From Sulfitobacter sp. DSM 110093 (GTDB taxonomy: Bacteria; Pseudomonadota; Alphaproteobacteria; Rhodobacterales; Rhodobacteraceae): a DNA stretch of 64,000 nt. A model generated the notes under the pieces. It saw only the letters and a program-made list of their open reading frames with translations, made no database searches and was not told where the DNA came from. The stretch lies in the NCBI RefSeq assembly GCF_022788715.1, contig NZ_CP085167.1:3028501-3092500 (forward strand), in the 5' to 3' direction. Shown here piece by piece: positions 1 through 8,865 of the stretch (position 1 is the stretch's first letter; each line of letters opens with the position of its first letter). The position numbers and the translations under genes are program-made.

Positions 1-1977
1 GGCTTTGCCCTTGGCCCGCGCACGCTGGTTCTGCGCGATGCACTCGAAGGGTCGGGGCTGCTGGCTTCTGGTACGCTGTTCAACAGCAAATACCGACTAG
101 AGTTGCCCGACGGCACCGCCCTTGACCCGCTTGAAGCCGAGGCGAAAGAGCGCTTTGCCGATTCCGGGATGCGCTGGACCGATGCCCGCAACGGCGCACC
201 CGGCGTGGCGCGGTTTGTCGAACGGCTCAGCGCGTTTCTGGTGCTGGTGGGGCTTTCTGGGCTGGCGGTTGGAGGCGTCGGTGTGGCCGCCGCTGTGCGT
301 GCCTATCTGCAGCGCAAGACCGCCGTGATCGCCACCTTCCGCGCAATGGGGGCAACGCGGGCGACGATCTTTCAAACCTATTTCATCCAAGTGGGTATAC
401 TGGCCGTGATGGGTGTGGCGCTTGGCCTGCTGATCGGCGCAGGACTGCCGTTGCTGCTGTCGCCGCTGATCGAGGCCAGCTTGCCCCTGCCCGCCCGTTT
501 CGCAATCTATCCCATGCCCCTGATCGAAGCCGCGCTCTATGGCCTCCTAACCGCCGCGCTCTTCACCCTTTGGCCGCTTGCCCGCAGCGCTGACGTACGC
601 GCCGCGACCCTGTTCCGCGATGACTGGCAGCGCCAATCGCCCTGGCCTGCTGTGCCCTATCTCATCGCCATTGCCGCGCTTTTAGCGGCGCTGCTGACGC
701 TCGCGGGCTGGTTCAACGGATCATGGTCCCTCACACTTTGGACCCTTGGCGGGCTGGCCGCGACGCTGGCCGTTCTGGCGCTCGCTGCTGCCCTGTTGCG
801 CCTGATTTCCCGCGCCGCGGCCCGACGCGCACGCGGGCATCCGCGGCTGCGGTGGGCGCTGGCCGCGATTGGCGGGCCGGGCGAAGGGGCCACGGCAGTC
901 GTGCTGGCGCTTGGACTGGGGCTGTCCGTGCTCGCCGCCGTGGGCCAGATCGACGGCAACCTCCGCCGCGCGATCTCGGGCAACCTGCCGGATGTGGCGC
1001 CCTCTTACTTTTTTGTCGATATCCAGAAGGATCAGATGCCGGGCTATACGGCGCGGCTGGAAGGCGATCCGGCGGTCTCGCGCATCGAAAGCGCGCCGAT
1101 GCTGCGCGGGGTGATAACCGAGATCAATGGCCGCCCTGCCCGCGAAGTCGCGGGCGATCATTGGGTCGTGCGTGGTGACAGGGGCGTGACCTATGCCGCT
1201 CTGCCGGGCGAAGACACGCGGATCACCGAAGGCGAATGGTGGCCCGAAGATTACAACGGCCCGCCGCTCATCAGCTTTGCCGCCGAAGAGGCCGAAGAGA
1301 TCGGGGTGGAGTTGGGTGACACTCTTACTGTCAACATCCTTGGCCGCGACATCACCGGCACAATCGCCAGCTTTCGCGAGGTCGATTTCTCCACCGCCGG
1401 GATCGGTTTTGTCCTGACAATGAATCCCGCTGCCCTCGCAGGCGCGCCGCATAGTTTCATCTCGACCGTCTATGCCGAGCCTGAGGCCGAAGCGGCGATC
1501 CTGCGCGACCTTGCCGGCGAGTACCCCAACATCACCGCGATCCGGGTGCGGGACGCCATCGACCGCGTGGCTGCGGTGCTTGCCGGGCTGGCCTCGGCCA
1601 TCTCCTTTGGCGCACTGGCGACGCTCGCTACCGGCTTCATGGTGCTGATCGGCGCTGCCGCCGCAGGCACCGGCGCGCGCAGCTATGAGGCGGCGCTGCT
1701 CAAGACCATGGGCGCATCACGCCGGGCCATCGCCACTAGCTTTGTGCTGCGGGCGGCCTTGCTCGGTCTCTTTGCCGGTGCGGTGGCACTGCTGGCCGGG
1801 ATCACCGGGGGCTGGGCGGTAAGTCATTATGTCATGGAGACCGATTTCGCCGTGGTCTGGCCCAATGCGCTGATGATCATCGCGGGCGGCGTGTTGGCGA
1901 CGGTACTGGCGGGCTTGGGCTTTGCGCTAAAGGCGCTGAACGCACGACCTGCGGATATGCTAAGGGCGCAGGAATGA
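1..1977 (+). CDS. FtsX-like ABC transporter permease (5' partial)
   Basis: Reading frame 1 is open from the first base, so the gene begins upstream of the window; an internal TTG at 103 is not a convincing start. The product is an inner-membrane permease subunit of a MacB/LolC-like ABC exporter, most like the COG3127 group found beside lysophospholipase genes. Two FtsX-type blocks are visible, each with hydrophobic helices and the typical 'FRAMGATRATI' and 'LKTMGASRRAI' loops that contact the ATPase. A periplasmic region of roughly 200 residues lies between the blocks. The protein ends in four closely spaced helices with a stop at 1975-1977. The ATPase partner must lie to the left. The transported substrate cannot be told from sequence. 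Confidence 0.85.
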   Translation, partial: GFALGPRTLVLRDALEGSGLLASGTLFNSKYRLELPDGTALDPLEAEAKERFADSGMRWTDARNGAPGVARFVERLSAFLVLVGLSGLAVGGVGVAAAVRAYLQRKTAVIATFRAMGATRATIFQTYFIQVGILAVMGVALGLLIGAGLPLLLSPLIEASLPLPARFAIYPMPLIEAALYGLLTAALFTLWPLARSADVRAATLFRDDWQRQSPWPAVPYLIAIAALLAALLTLAGWFNGSWSLTLWTLGGLAATLAVLALAAALLRLISRAAARRARGHPRLRWALAAIGGPGEGATAVVLALGLGLSVLAAVGQIDGNLRRAISGNLPDVAPSYFFVDIQKDQMPGYTARLEGDPAVSRIESAPMLRGVITEINGRPAREVAGDHWVVRGDRGVTYAALPGEDTRITEGEWWPEDYNGPPLISFAAEEAEEIGVELGDTLTVNILGRDITGTIASFREVDFSTAGIGFVLTMNPAALAGAPHSFISTVYAEPEAEAAILRDLAGEYPNITAIRVRDAIDRVAAVLAGLASAISFGALATLATGFMVLIGAAAAGTGARSYEAALLKTMGASRRAIATSFVLRAALLGLFAGAVALLAGITGGWAVSHYVMETDFAVVWPNALMIIAGGVLATVLAGLGFALKALNARPADMLRAQE

Positions 1978-2009
1978 TCCCGCGCCCTTTGACTTTCTTA
2001 GTGCCCTGA

Positions 2010-4856
2010 TTACTCAGCCGCTTCGGCGTAGTCTTCTAACGGTGGGCAGGTGCAGATCAGGTTGCGGTCGCCATGCACGTTGTCGACGCGGTTGACCGGC
2101 GGCCAGTATTTGTCGACGCGGAAGGCACCGGGAGGGAAGCAGCCCTGCTCACGGCTGTAGGGCCGGTCGCCCCATTCCACCACCAGATCTTCGACCGTAT
2201 GCGGCGCGTTCTTGAGCGGGTTGTTGGCGCGGTCCATGCGGCCCTCTTCGATCTCGCGAATTTCTTCGCGGATCGCCAACATCGCATCGCAGAAGCGGTC
2301 AAGCTCGGCCTTGGTCTCCGACTCCGTCGGTTCCACCATCAGCGTGCCCGCGACAGGCCATGACATTGTCGGCGCGTGGAAGCCGCAGTCAACCAGCCGC
2401 TTGGCGACATCTTCGTTGGTGATGCCCGCCGTTTCCTCATAGGGGCGCACGTCGATGATGCACTCATGCGCCACCCGACCGCTCGGCCCTTTATAGAGCA
2501 CGTCATAGGCCCCTTCGAGCCGCTTGGCGATGTAGTTGGCGTTGAGGATCGCCGCGCGGGTCGCCTGTGTCAGCCCGTCCCCGCCCATCATGAGGCAGTA
2601 GGACCAAGAGATCGGCAGCAAGGAAGGCGAACCATAAGGTGCCGCCGAAACAGCCGCGCCCTCGTCATTCGGATGACCCGGCAGATGCGGGATCAGGTGC
2701 GACTTCACACCAATGGGCCCCATGCCGGGGCCGCCGCCGCCATGCGGGATGCAGAAGGTCTTGTGCAGGTTCAGGTGGCTCACGTCGCCGCCCAGATCGC
2801 CGGGGCGCGACAGGCCCACCATCGCGTTCATATTGGCGCCGTCGATATAGACTTGGCCGCCGTGGTCATGGGTGATCTTGGTCACCTCATGCACGGTTTC
2901 CTCGAACACGCCGTGGGTCGACGGGTAGGTGATCATGCAACCGGCGAGGTTTTCGCTGTGCTGCTCGGCCTTGGCGCGGAAATCGTCAAGATCGATGTCA
3001 CCATTGGCGGCGGTCTTGATGACCACGACCTTCCAGCCCACCATCTGCGCGGAAGCCGGGTTGGTGCCATGGGCGCTCATCGGAATAAGGCAAATGTTCC
3101 GGTGCCCTTGTCCCTGCTCACGGTGATACGCAGCGATGGTCAAAAGCCCCGCATATTCGCCCTGCGCCCCCGAGTTCGGCTGCATCGAGATCGCGTCATA
3201 GCCGGTTATCTCGCACAGCTTGTCCGACAGATCGTCGATCATTTCCTGATAGCCAAGCGCCTGATCGGCGGGCACGAAGGGATGGATCAGCGAGAATTCA
3301 CGCCACGTCACCGGCATCATCTCAGCCGCCGAGTTCAGCTTCATCGTGCAAGACCCCAGCGGGATCATCGCCCGGTCAAGCGCCAGATCACGGTCCGCAA
3401 GGCGGCGCATGTAGCGCATCATCTCGGTCTCGGCCCGGTTCATGTGGAAAATCGGGTGCGTGAGGTAGTCGCTCGTGCGGACCATCGCATCGGGCAGGCG
3501 GTACTCAGGCGTAAAATCGTCATCCGCCTGACGAATGCCAAAGGCACGCCAGACCGCTTCGATGGTGTCGGGACGGGTGCGCTCGTCCAGTGTGATGCCA
3601 ACCTTGGTCCCGCCCACACGGCGCAGGTTGATGCCTTCGTCCACGGCGGATTTCATCACCGCGGCCTGCAAGGGGCCGACCTCAACGGTGACCGTGTCGA
3701 AATAGCTCTCGGGCTGCACGTCAAAGCCCGCGGCCTCCAGGCCCTTCGCCAGACGCACTGTCTTGCGGTGGATGCGCTGTGCGATGGCCTTCAAGCCTTC
3801 CGGCCCGTGGAACACGGCATACATCGACGCCATCACCGCCAGCAGCGCCTGCGCGGTGCAAACGTTCGAGGTCGCCTTCTCACGCCGGATGTGCTGCTCG
3901 CGGGTTTGCAGGGATAGGCGGTAAGCGCGGTTGCCGTGCGCGTCGATCGACACGCCGACGATCCGCCCCGGCATGGCGCGCTTCATCGCGTCTTTGCAGG
4001 CCATATACGCCGCGTGCGGGCCGCCATAACCTTCGGGCACGCCAAACCGCTGGGTCGAACCAACAGCAATATCTGCCCCCATCGCGCCCGGCTCTTTCAA
4101 CAGCGTCAGCGCCAGCGGATCGGCGGTAACGATGCCGATGGCCTTGGCGTTATGCAGCGCGGTCATATGATCGCTAAAGTCGCGCACATGGCCATAGGTG
4201 CCGGGGTATTGGAAGATCGCGCCAAAGACCTTGTTGGCTTCCATCTTGTCGGGATCGCCGACGATAATTTCGATGCCCAAAGGCTCGGCGCGCGTTTTCA
4301 TCACGGCGATGTTCTGTGGATGGCAATCGCGGTCGATAAAGAAGCCCGTGGCTTTGGATTTCGACACGCGCTGCGCCATGGTCATCGCTTCGGCACAGGC
4401 TGTCGCTTCGTCCAGCAACGAGGCGTTGGCGATCTCAAGACCGGTCAGGTCGCTGATCATCGTTTGGAAGTTCAACAGCGCTTCCAAACGGCCTTGAGAA
4501 ATTTCGGGCTGATAGGGCGTGTAGGCGGTGTACCACGCGGGGTTCTCAAGAATATTCCGCTGGATCGCAGGCGGCGTGACGGTGCCGTGATAGCCCTGCC
4601 CGATGAGGCTGGTGAGCACCTTGTTCTTGCCAGCAATCGTGCGCATATGCTCCAACACTTCGCGCTCGCTCATCGCCTTGCCGAAATCAAGCGGCTCTTT
4701 GGCGCGGATTGCCTTGGGCAGCGTGTCGTCGATCAACGCATCAAGGCTTTCGGCGCCTACGGTGTCGAGCATCTGCGACATTTCGGAAGGGGACGGGCCG
4801 ATATGACGCCGGTTGGCGAAATCATAGGGCAAATATTCGGTCGGCTTAAAGCTCAT
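2010..4856 (-). CDS. gcvP: glycine dehydrogenase (decarboxylating), P-protein
   Basis: The 948-residue protein is a full-length single-chain P-protein. It decarboxylates glycine with pyridoxal phosphate and passes the aminomethyl group to the lipoyl arm of GcvH. The PLP lysine is predicted at about residue 699 in the motif '[14 protein letters not shown]', followed by the glycine-rich loop typical of the family. It is the last gene of gcvT-gcvH-gcvP, 92 bases after gcvH. The start ATG at 4856 has a weak upstream purine stretch. It should be under the glycine riboswitch at the head of the operon. The family and operon context make this call secure. Confidence 0.97.
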   Translation of the reverse strand: MSFKPTEYLPYDFANRRHIGPSPSEMSQMLDTVGAESLDALIDDTLPKAIRAKEPLDFGKAMSEREVLEHMRTIAGKNKVLTSLIGQGYHGTVTPPAIQRNILENPAWYTAYTPYQPEISQGRLEALLNFQTMISDLTGLEIANASLLDEATACAEAMTMAQRVSKSKATGFFIDRDCHPQNIAVMKTRAEPLGIEIIVGDPDKMEANKVFGAIFQYPGTYGHVRDFSDHMTALHNAKAIGIVTADPLALTLLKEPGAMGADIAVGSTQRFGVPEGYGGPHAAYMACKDAMKRAMPGRIVGVSIDAHGNRAYRLSLQTREQHIRREKATSNVCTAQALLAVMASMYAVFHGPEGLKAIAQRIHRKTVRLAKGLEAAGFDVQPESYFDTVTVEVGPLQAAVMKSAVDEGINLRRVGGTKVGITLDERTRPDTIEAVWRAFGIRQADDDFTPEYRLPDAMVRTSDYLTHPIFHMNRAETEMMRYMRRLADRDLALDRAMIPLGSCTMKLNSAAEMMPVTWREFSLIHPFVPADQALGYQEMIDDLSDKLCEITGYDAISMQPNSGAQGEYAGLLTIAAYHREQGQGHRNICLIPMSAHGTNPASAQMVGWKVVVIKTAANGDIDLDDFRAKAEQHSENLAGCMITYPSTHGVFEETVHEVTKITHDHGGQVYIDGANMNAMVGLSRPGDLGGDVSHLNLHKTFCIPHGGGGPGMGPIGVKSHLIPHLPGHPNDEGAAVSAAPYGSPSLLPISWSYCLMMGGDGLTQATRAAILNANYIAKRLEGAYDVLYKGPSGRVAHECIIDVRPYEETAGITNEDVAKRLVDCGFHAPTMSWPVAGTLMVEPTESETKAELDRFCDAMLAIREEIREIEEGRMDRANNPLKNAPHTVEDLVVEWGDRPYSREQGCFPPGAFRVDKYWPPVNRVDNVHGDRNLICTCPPLEDYAEAAE

Positions 4857-4948
4857 ATCGGGTTCCTCGTCACGGCGCGGCAGTGGCGCCCCCTGTTTGT
4901 GGCGCGCCGCCCAAAGCGGGCGACGCAGGTGATCAGCAGCGCGGCGGT

Positions 4949-5308
4949 TTAGCCGATGAATTTCTGGTAGGCCGCTTCGTCCATGAAGTCGTCCATTTGG
5001 CTCGCGTCAGAGACCTTCATCTTGAAGAACCACGCCTCGCCCTGCGGGTCGTCGTTGACCATGCTAGGGTTGTCCGTGAGCGTGCTGTTCACCTCGGTGA
5101 TTTCACCATCGATAGGGGCGAGGATATCCGACGCCGCCTTGACAGATTCGATCACCACAACCTCGTCATCCTTGCTGACGGTGGTGCCTTCGTCGGGCAG
5201 CTCCACGAATACCACGTCGCCAAGCTGCTCGGCGGCATGAGTGGTGATGCCTACGACCACTTCGTCACCCTCGACGCGCAGCCATTCATGTTCTTCGGTA
5301 AATTTCAT
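4949..5308 (-). CDS. gcvH: glycine cleavage system H protein
   Basis: The 119-residue protein has the normal GcvH length. It is the lipoyl carrier that moves the aminomethyl intermediate between the P, T and L proteins. The lipoylation site is K57 in '[11 protein letters not shown]', and the C-terminal '[10 protein letters not shown]' strand matches the family. It lies 21 bases after gcvT and before gcvP, so all three are probably on one transcript. The L protein (lipoamide dehydrogenase) is not in the window and is usually shared with other complexes. Confidence 0.97.
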   Translation of the reverse strand: MKFTEEHEWLRVEGDEVVVGITTHAAEQLGDVVFVELPDEGTTVSKDDEVVVIESVKAASDILAPIDGEITEVNSTLTDNPSMVNDDPQGEAWFFKMKVSDASQMDDFMDEAAYQKFIG

Positions 5309-5329
5309 GTTGGATTTCCCTGTGTAGAT

Positions 5330-6463
5330 TCAGCGTTTGAAGTTCGCCGCAACGAACGGCATTTTCGTGACAGTCAATGGCAAGCGCTTGCCGCGTACCT
5401 CGCCCCAAAGCGGCGTGTCGACCTTCGCATGCTCGGCAGTGACATAGCCCATGGCAACCGGCCCGCCAACCGTCGGACCAAAGCCGCCAGAGGTCACCGT
5501 GCCAACCTCATTGCCGCCCTCGGCAGCATCGAAAATCGCCACACCTTCGCGCATCGGCGCCCGACCTTCGGGCAGCAGCCCCACGCGTTTGCGGGGCGCA
5601 CCGTCAGCGAGCTGTTGCAAAATCACACCCGCACCCGGGAAACCGCCCGCGCGCTCACCATCATTGCGGCGCACCTTCTGAATTGCCCAGTTCAACGCCG
5701 CCTCAACAGGCGTAGTCGTGGTGTCGATGTCATGCCCATAGAGGCACAACCCGCCTTCCAACCGCAGACTGTCACGCGCGCCCAGACCGATAGGCTCGAC
5801 CTCCTTCAGCGCCAACAGCTTACGCGCCAGCGCCTCCGCGTCATCATTGGCAACCGAGATTTCATAGCCATCTTCGCCGGTATAACCCGAACGGGAAATC
5901 GTGACCTTGATCCCGTCAATGTCGACGCCCTGCGCCACATCCATAAATTTCATATCGGCGACAGCGGGCTGCAACCGCGCCAGCGCGGCCTCGGCTTGCG
6001 GCCCTTGCAGAGCCAGCAACGCACGGTCATTCAACACCTCAATCTCGCAGGTCTCTGAAAGCGCTGATTTCATCAACGCAATATCGTCATCCTTGCAACC
6101 CGCATTGACCACGACAAAAAGATGATCGCCCAGATTGGCCAACATCAGATCGTCCAAAATACCGCCGGTGGCATCCGTGAACATCGCATAGCGCTGGCGC
6201 ATTTCGCCCAAGCCCAGCACATCGACCGGCACCAGCGTCTCCATCGCCAAGCCCACATCTTCATAGCTGCCAGATTTGGCCCGCAGCGCGACCTGCCCCA
6301 TGTGGCTCACATCAAACAGCCCGGCGGCGGCGCGGGTGTGCAGATGCTCCTTCATCACACCAAGGGGGTATTGCACGGGCATCGAATAGCCCGCAAAGGG
6401 CACCATCTTGGCCCCTAGTTCCACATGCAAATCATGCAATGCCGTCTGCTTGAGATCGCTCAT
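5330..6463 (-). CDS. gcvT: glycine cleavage system T protein, aminomethyltransferase
   Basis: The 377-residue protein begins with 'MSDLKQTALHDLHVELGAKM'. I chose ATG 6463 because an AGGAAAGG ribosome site precedes it and homologues begin here; the open frame continues upstream into the riboswitch, which is not coding. It transfers the methylene carbon from the H-protein arm to tetrahydrofolate and releases ammonia. The folate-binding and C-terminal GCV_T domains are both recognisable ('FDVSHMGQ', 'GYTGEDGYEI'). It is the first gene of the operon, directly downstream of a tandem glycine riboswitch, which fits glycine-induced expression. Confidence 0.96.
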   Translation of the reverse strand: MSDLKQTALHDLHVELGAKMVPFAGYSMPVQYPLGVMKEHLHTRAAAGLFDVSHMGQVALRAKSGSYEDVGLAMETLVPVDVLGLGEMRQRYAMFTDATGGILDDLMLANLGDHLFVVVNAGCKDDDIALMKSALSETCEIEVLNDRALLALQGPQAEAALARLQPAVADMKFMDVAQGVDIDGIKVTISRSGYTGEDGYEISVANDDAEALARKLLALKEVEPIGLGARDSLRLEGGLCLYGHDIDTTTTPVEAALNWAIQKVRRNDGERAGGFPGAGVILQQLADGAPRKRVGLLPEGRAPMREGVAIFDAAEGGNEVGTVTSGGFGPTVGGPVAMGYVTAEHAKVDTPLWGEVRGKRLPLTVTKMPFVAANFKR

Positions 6464-6542
6464 CCGGTTCGCCTTTCCTGTCGCTTCCGGATGACCTTTT
6501 GACCACGCCGGCACCTTAGCGCCGCTAATGCCGCGCATGATG

Positions 6543-6697
6543 CCCCCTCTGTCCTTCCGCCTGAGATCGTTATCCCTTCGGCGGGCGCATCCGCGCCTCT
6601 CTCCAGAGTCTTTGGTCACGTCGCGGTCCTGGGGCCTGAGAGTTTCCGGGGCGGTTGCTCCTTCGGCACCGGTGTTAACCGATTCTCCCGTGACGAT
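6543..6697 (-). promoter_or_regulatory. tandem glycine riboswitch
   Basis: On the minus strand the leader of gcvT contains two glycine aptamers. Aptamer 1 (about 6692 to 6624) has GGGAGA, GCCGAAGGAGCAA, AACTCTCAGGC and AGGACCG. Aptamer 2 (about 6610 to 6544) has GGAGAGA, GCCGAAGGGATAACG, ATCTCAGGC and GGACAGAGGGGG. These are the conserved cores of the glycine riboswitch class, with the usual short linker. A tandem aptamer before gcvT is a known ON switch for glycine catabolism. The distance from aptamer 2 to gcvT is about 80 bases, room for an expression platform. Confidence 0.92.
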
Positions 6698-6706
6698 TGC
6701 GCCTTT

Positions 6707-6734
6707 CGTATGCCGCCGCATACCTCTGCGTCAA
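6707..6734 (-). promoter_or_regulatory. candidate sigma-70 promoter for the gcv operon
   Basis: TTGACG (6734-6729) and CATACG (6712-6707) on the minus strand are 16 bases apart and end about 10 bases before the first riboswitch aptamer. The -35 box matches the alphaproteobacterial consensus well; the -10 box is weak. Position rather than score is the main support. Confidence 0.45.
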
Positions 6735-6798
6735 GCATGCTTGTGGCCGGATACGACACATGTTTTGGTGCACGCGACAAATACAGGACCTTTCGCGC

Positions 6799-7389
6799 AT
6801 GACCCCCTATTTTTTCGGCTACGGCAGCCTCGTGAATCGCAATACCCACGCCTACCCCGATGCCCGGCCTGCCCGGCTTGACGGCTGGCGGCGCAAATGG
6901 GTCCGCGCCGAAGGGCGCGACATCGTCTACCTCTCCGTGGTGCAAGATCAAAGCACCCGGATCGACGGTCTCATCGCCGCCGTGCCGGGCGCGGATTGGG
7001 CGGCGCTGGACCAGCGTGAATACAGCTACGAACGCCACGCCTCAGGCGGTGCCGTGATCCATGATATGGTCCCTGCACCCGACATCGCCCATTACGCCAT
7101 CCCGCTGGAAATCGCGGTCGACCACGGCGATCACGTCATCCTGCTAAGCTATCTTGATGTTGTGGTCCAAGGCTTCCTACGCGAGTTCGGCACCGATGGC
7201 GCCACGCGCTTCTTTGACACCACCGAAGGCTGGGACACGCCCATTCTGGACGACCGCGCAGCGCCCCTCTACCCGCGCCACCAGACCCTAACGCCAGAAG
7301 AAACGGCCGTCGTCGATCACCACATCGACCGCTTGTCGCTACAGGTGAAATCGCGCGACGAAGTCCCCTTCACAAAGAAGAACTTCTAA
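6799..7389 (+). CDS. gamma-glutamylcyclotransferase-family protein
   Basis: The start is ATG 6799, giving 196 residues, because the family signature 'FFGYGSL' (residues 5-11) sits right at this N-terminus; the longer open frame runs back into the divergent gcv promoter. The GYGS loop binds the gamma-glutamyl or pyroglutamyl group in AIG2/GGCT-fold enzymes, and the acidic residue in 'LDQREYSYER' is a candidate catalytic glutamate. The substrate is unknown; a role in turnover of gamma-glutamyl peptides is only inference. The gene is divergent from gcvT and converges on gltX. Confidence 0.75.
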   Translation: MTPYFFGYGSLVNRNTHAYPDARPARLDGWRRKWVRAEGRDIVYLSVVQDQSTRIDGLIAAVPGADWAALDQREYSYERHASGGAVIHDMVPAPDIAHYAIPLEIAVDHGDHVILLSYLDVVVQGFLREFGTDGATRFFDTTEGWDTPILDDRAAPLYPRHQTLTPEETAVVDHHIDRLSLQVKSRDEVPFTKKNF

Positions 7390-7398
7390 CCGCTCTAA

Positions 7399-7445
7399 TT
7401 CATCCTTTTTCAAATACCCGCGGGGGTCCGGGGGCAGCGCCCCCG
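7399..7445. repeat. intergenic repeat motif and GC-rich hairpin between convergent genes
   Basis: TTCATCCTTTTTCAAATACC at 7399-7418 recurs, with one change, at 45451-45470. It is followed here by a GC hairpin, stem 7429-7435 pairing with 7439-7445. The hairpin lies between the convergent gene at 6799-7389 and gltX and may end transcription from either side, though there is no long T-run next to it. Confidence 0.5.
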
Positions 7446-7462
7446 AATGCCCTCAGCCCACC

Positions 7463-8800
7463 TCAGCCGCGTGCTTTGACGGTCTGGAGCAACGGTAGAA
7501 CCTGCGCCATCTCTGGCCCGTGTTCCTGCCCCGTCAGCGCCAAACGCAGGGGCCGGAACAACCCACGCCCCTTGCGCCCGGTGGCCTCCTTGACCGCAGC
7601 GGTCCAGTTTGACCACGTGTGCTCGTCAAAGGGCATCTCCGGCAGCAGCAGCATGGCCTGAGCCACGAATTCGCGGTCTTCCTCGGCAATCACCGGCTCG
7701 GCCCCGTCGCGGAACATGGCCCACCACGGACCCAAATCCTTCAGCGTCGAGATATTCTCGCGCGTGACCGCCCAGAACTGCGCGGCTTTGTCTTCCGGCA
7801 CGCCAAGGGCGATGATGTCGCCTTTCACGGCCTCAAGCGGCAGTTGCTGCAGGTAGCGCCCGGTCAGCGGGAACAGATCCTGCACATCAAACTTGGTCGG
7901 CGCCGAGCCGAAGCGGTTGATGTCGAAACCCTCGATCAACTCCGCCATATCCGTGCGCAGCTCCACCGGATCAGAGGACCCCAACCGCGCCATCAGGCTC
8001 AACAGCGCAAAGGGCTGAACCCCCTGCTCGCGCAGATCACGCAGGGCCAGCGTGCCAAGGCGTTTGCTCAGCGCCTCGCCCTGCGGGCCGGTGAGCAGCG
8101 AGTGGTGCGCGAACGAGGGCACCGCCCCATTGCCGAGCGCCTGCATGATCTGGATCTGGGTCGCGGTGTTGGTCACATGGTCCGACCCGCGCACCACATG
8201 GGTCACGCCCATCTCGGTGTCGTCCACGACGCTCGCCAAGGTATAAAGGATCTGCCCATCGCCACGGATCAGTACGGGGTCACTAACCGAAGCCGCGTCG
8301 ATTGAGATATCGCCCAAGATACCGTCATCCCATTCGATCCGCTGGTGATCGAGCTTGAACCGCCAAACACCATCGCCACGCTCGGCGCGCAGCGCGGCTT
8401 TCTCATCGTCGGAGAGGTTCAGCGCGGCGCGGTCATAGACCGGCGGCTTGCCCATGTTGAGCTGTTTCTTGCGCTTGAGGTCCAGCTCTGTCGGCGTCTC
8501 GAACGCCTCGTAGAAACGGCCCTTTTCGCGCAGGTCCTCGGCGGCGGCGTGGTAGCGGTCCAACCGTTCGGACTGGCGCTCGACCCGGTCCCATTCCAGC
8601 CCCAGCCACTCAAGGTCTTGCTTGATGCCGTCGACATACTCTTCGCGGCTGCGCTCGGGATCGGTGTCGTCAATGCGCAGGATAAAAGTGCCGCCTGCCT
8701 TGCGCGCGATGAGGTAGTTCATCAGCGCGGTGCGCAGGTTGCCCACGTGGATATAGCCAGTGGGGGACGGGGCGAAACGGGTGACGGTGGGGTTGGACAT
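7463..8800 (-). CDS. gltX: glutamyl-tRNA synthetase
   Basis: The start ATG 8800 has a good AGGAG eight bases upstream and gives 445 residues beginning 'MSNPTVTRFAPSPTG'. It attaches glutamate to tRNA in the cytoplasm. The class I signatures are present: 'HVGNLRTAL' (HIGH type) near residue 18, and 'ALSKRLG' in place of KMSKS, the usual GluRS form. The product is slightly shorter than many GluRS proteins. Alphaproteobacteria often carry two gltX paralogues, one serving tRNA-Gln misacylation, and this sequence alone does not show which this is. Confidence 0.95.
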   Translation of the reverse strand: MSNPTVTRFAPSPTGYIHVGNLRTALMNYLIARKAGGTFILRIDDTDPERSREEYVDGIKQDLEWLGLEWDRVERQSERLDRYHAAAEDLREKGRFYEAFETPTELDLKRKKQLNMGKPPVYDRAALNLSDDEKAALRAERGDGVWRFKLDHQRIEWDDGILGDISIDAASVSDPVLIRGDGQILYTLASVVDDTEMGVTHVVRGSDHVTNTATQIQIMQALGNGAVPSFAHHSLLTGPQGEALSKRLGTLALRDLREQGVQPFALLSLMARLGSSDPVELRTDMAELIEGFDINRFGSAPTKFDVQDLFPLTGRYLQQLPLEAVKGDIIALGVPEDKAAQFWAVTRENISTLKDLGPWWAMFRDGAEPVIAEEDREFVAQAMLLLPEMPFDEHTWSNWTAAVKEATGRKGRGLFRPLRLALTGQEHGPEMAQVLPLLQTVKARG

Positions 8801-8865
8801 CTGGCGTACTCCTGTTGCGCGCGGGCTTGCCACAGGGCGCGGGCGTTGTCCAGCAAAGGCGGGGG

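Noticed and set aside
2376..3917. 513-codon open frame antisense to gcvP
   Set aside because: Same reason: the gcvP frame carries clear family motifs and this one carries none.
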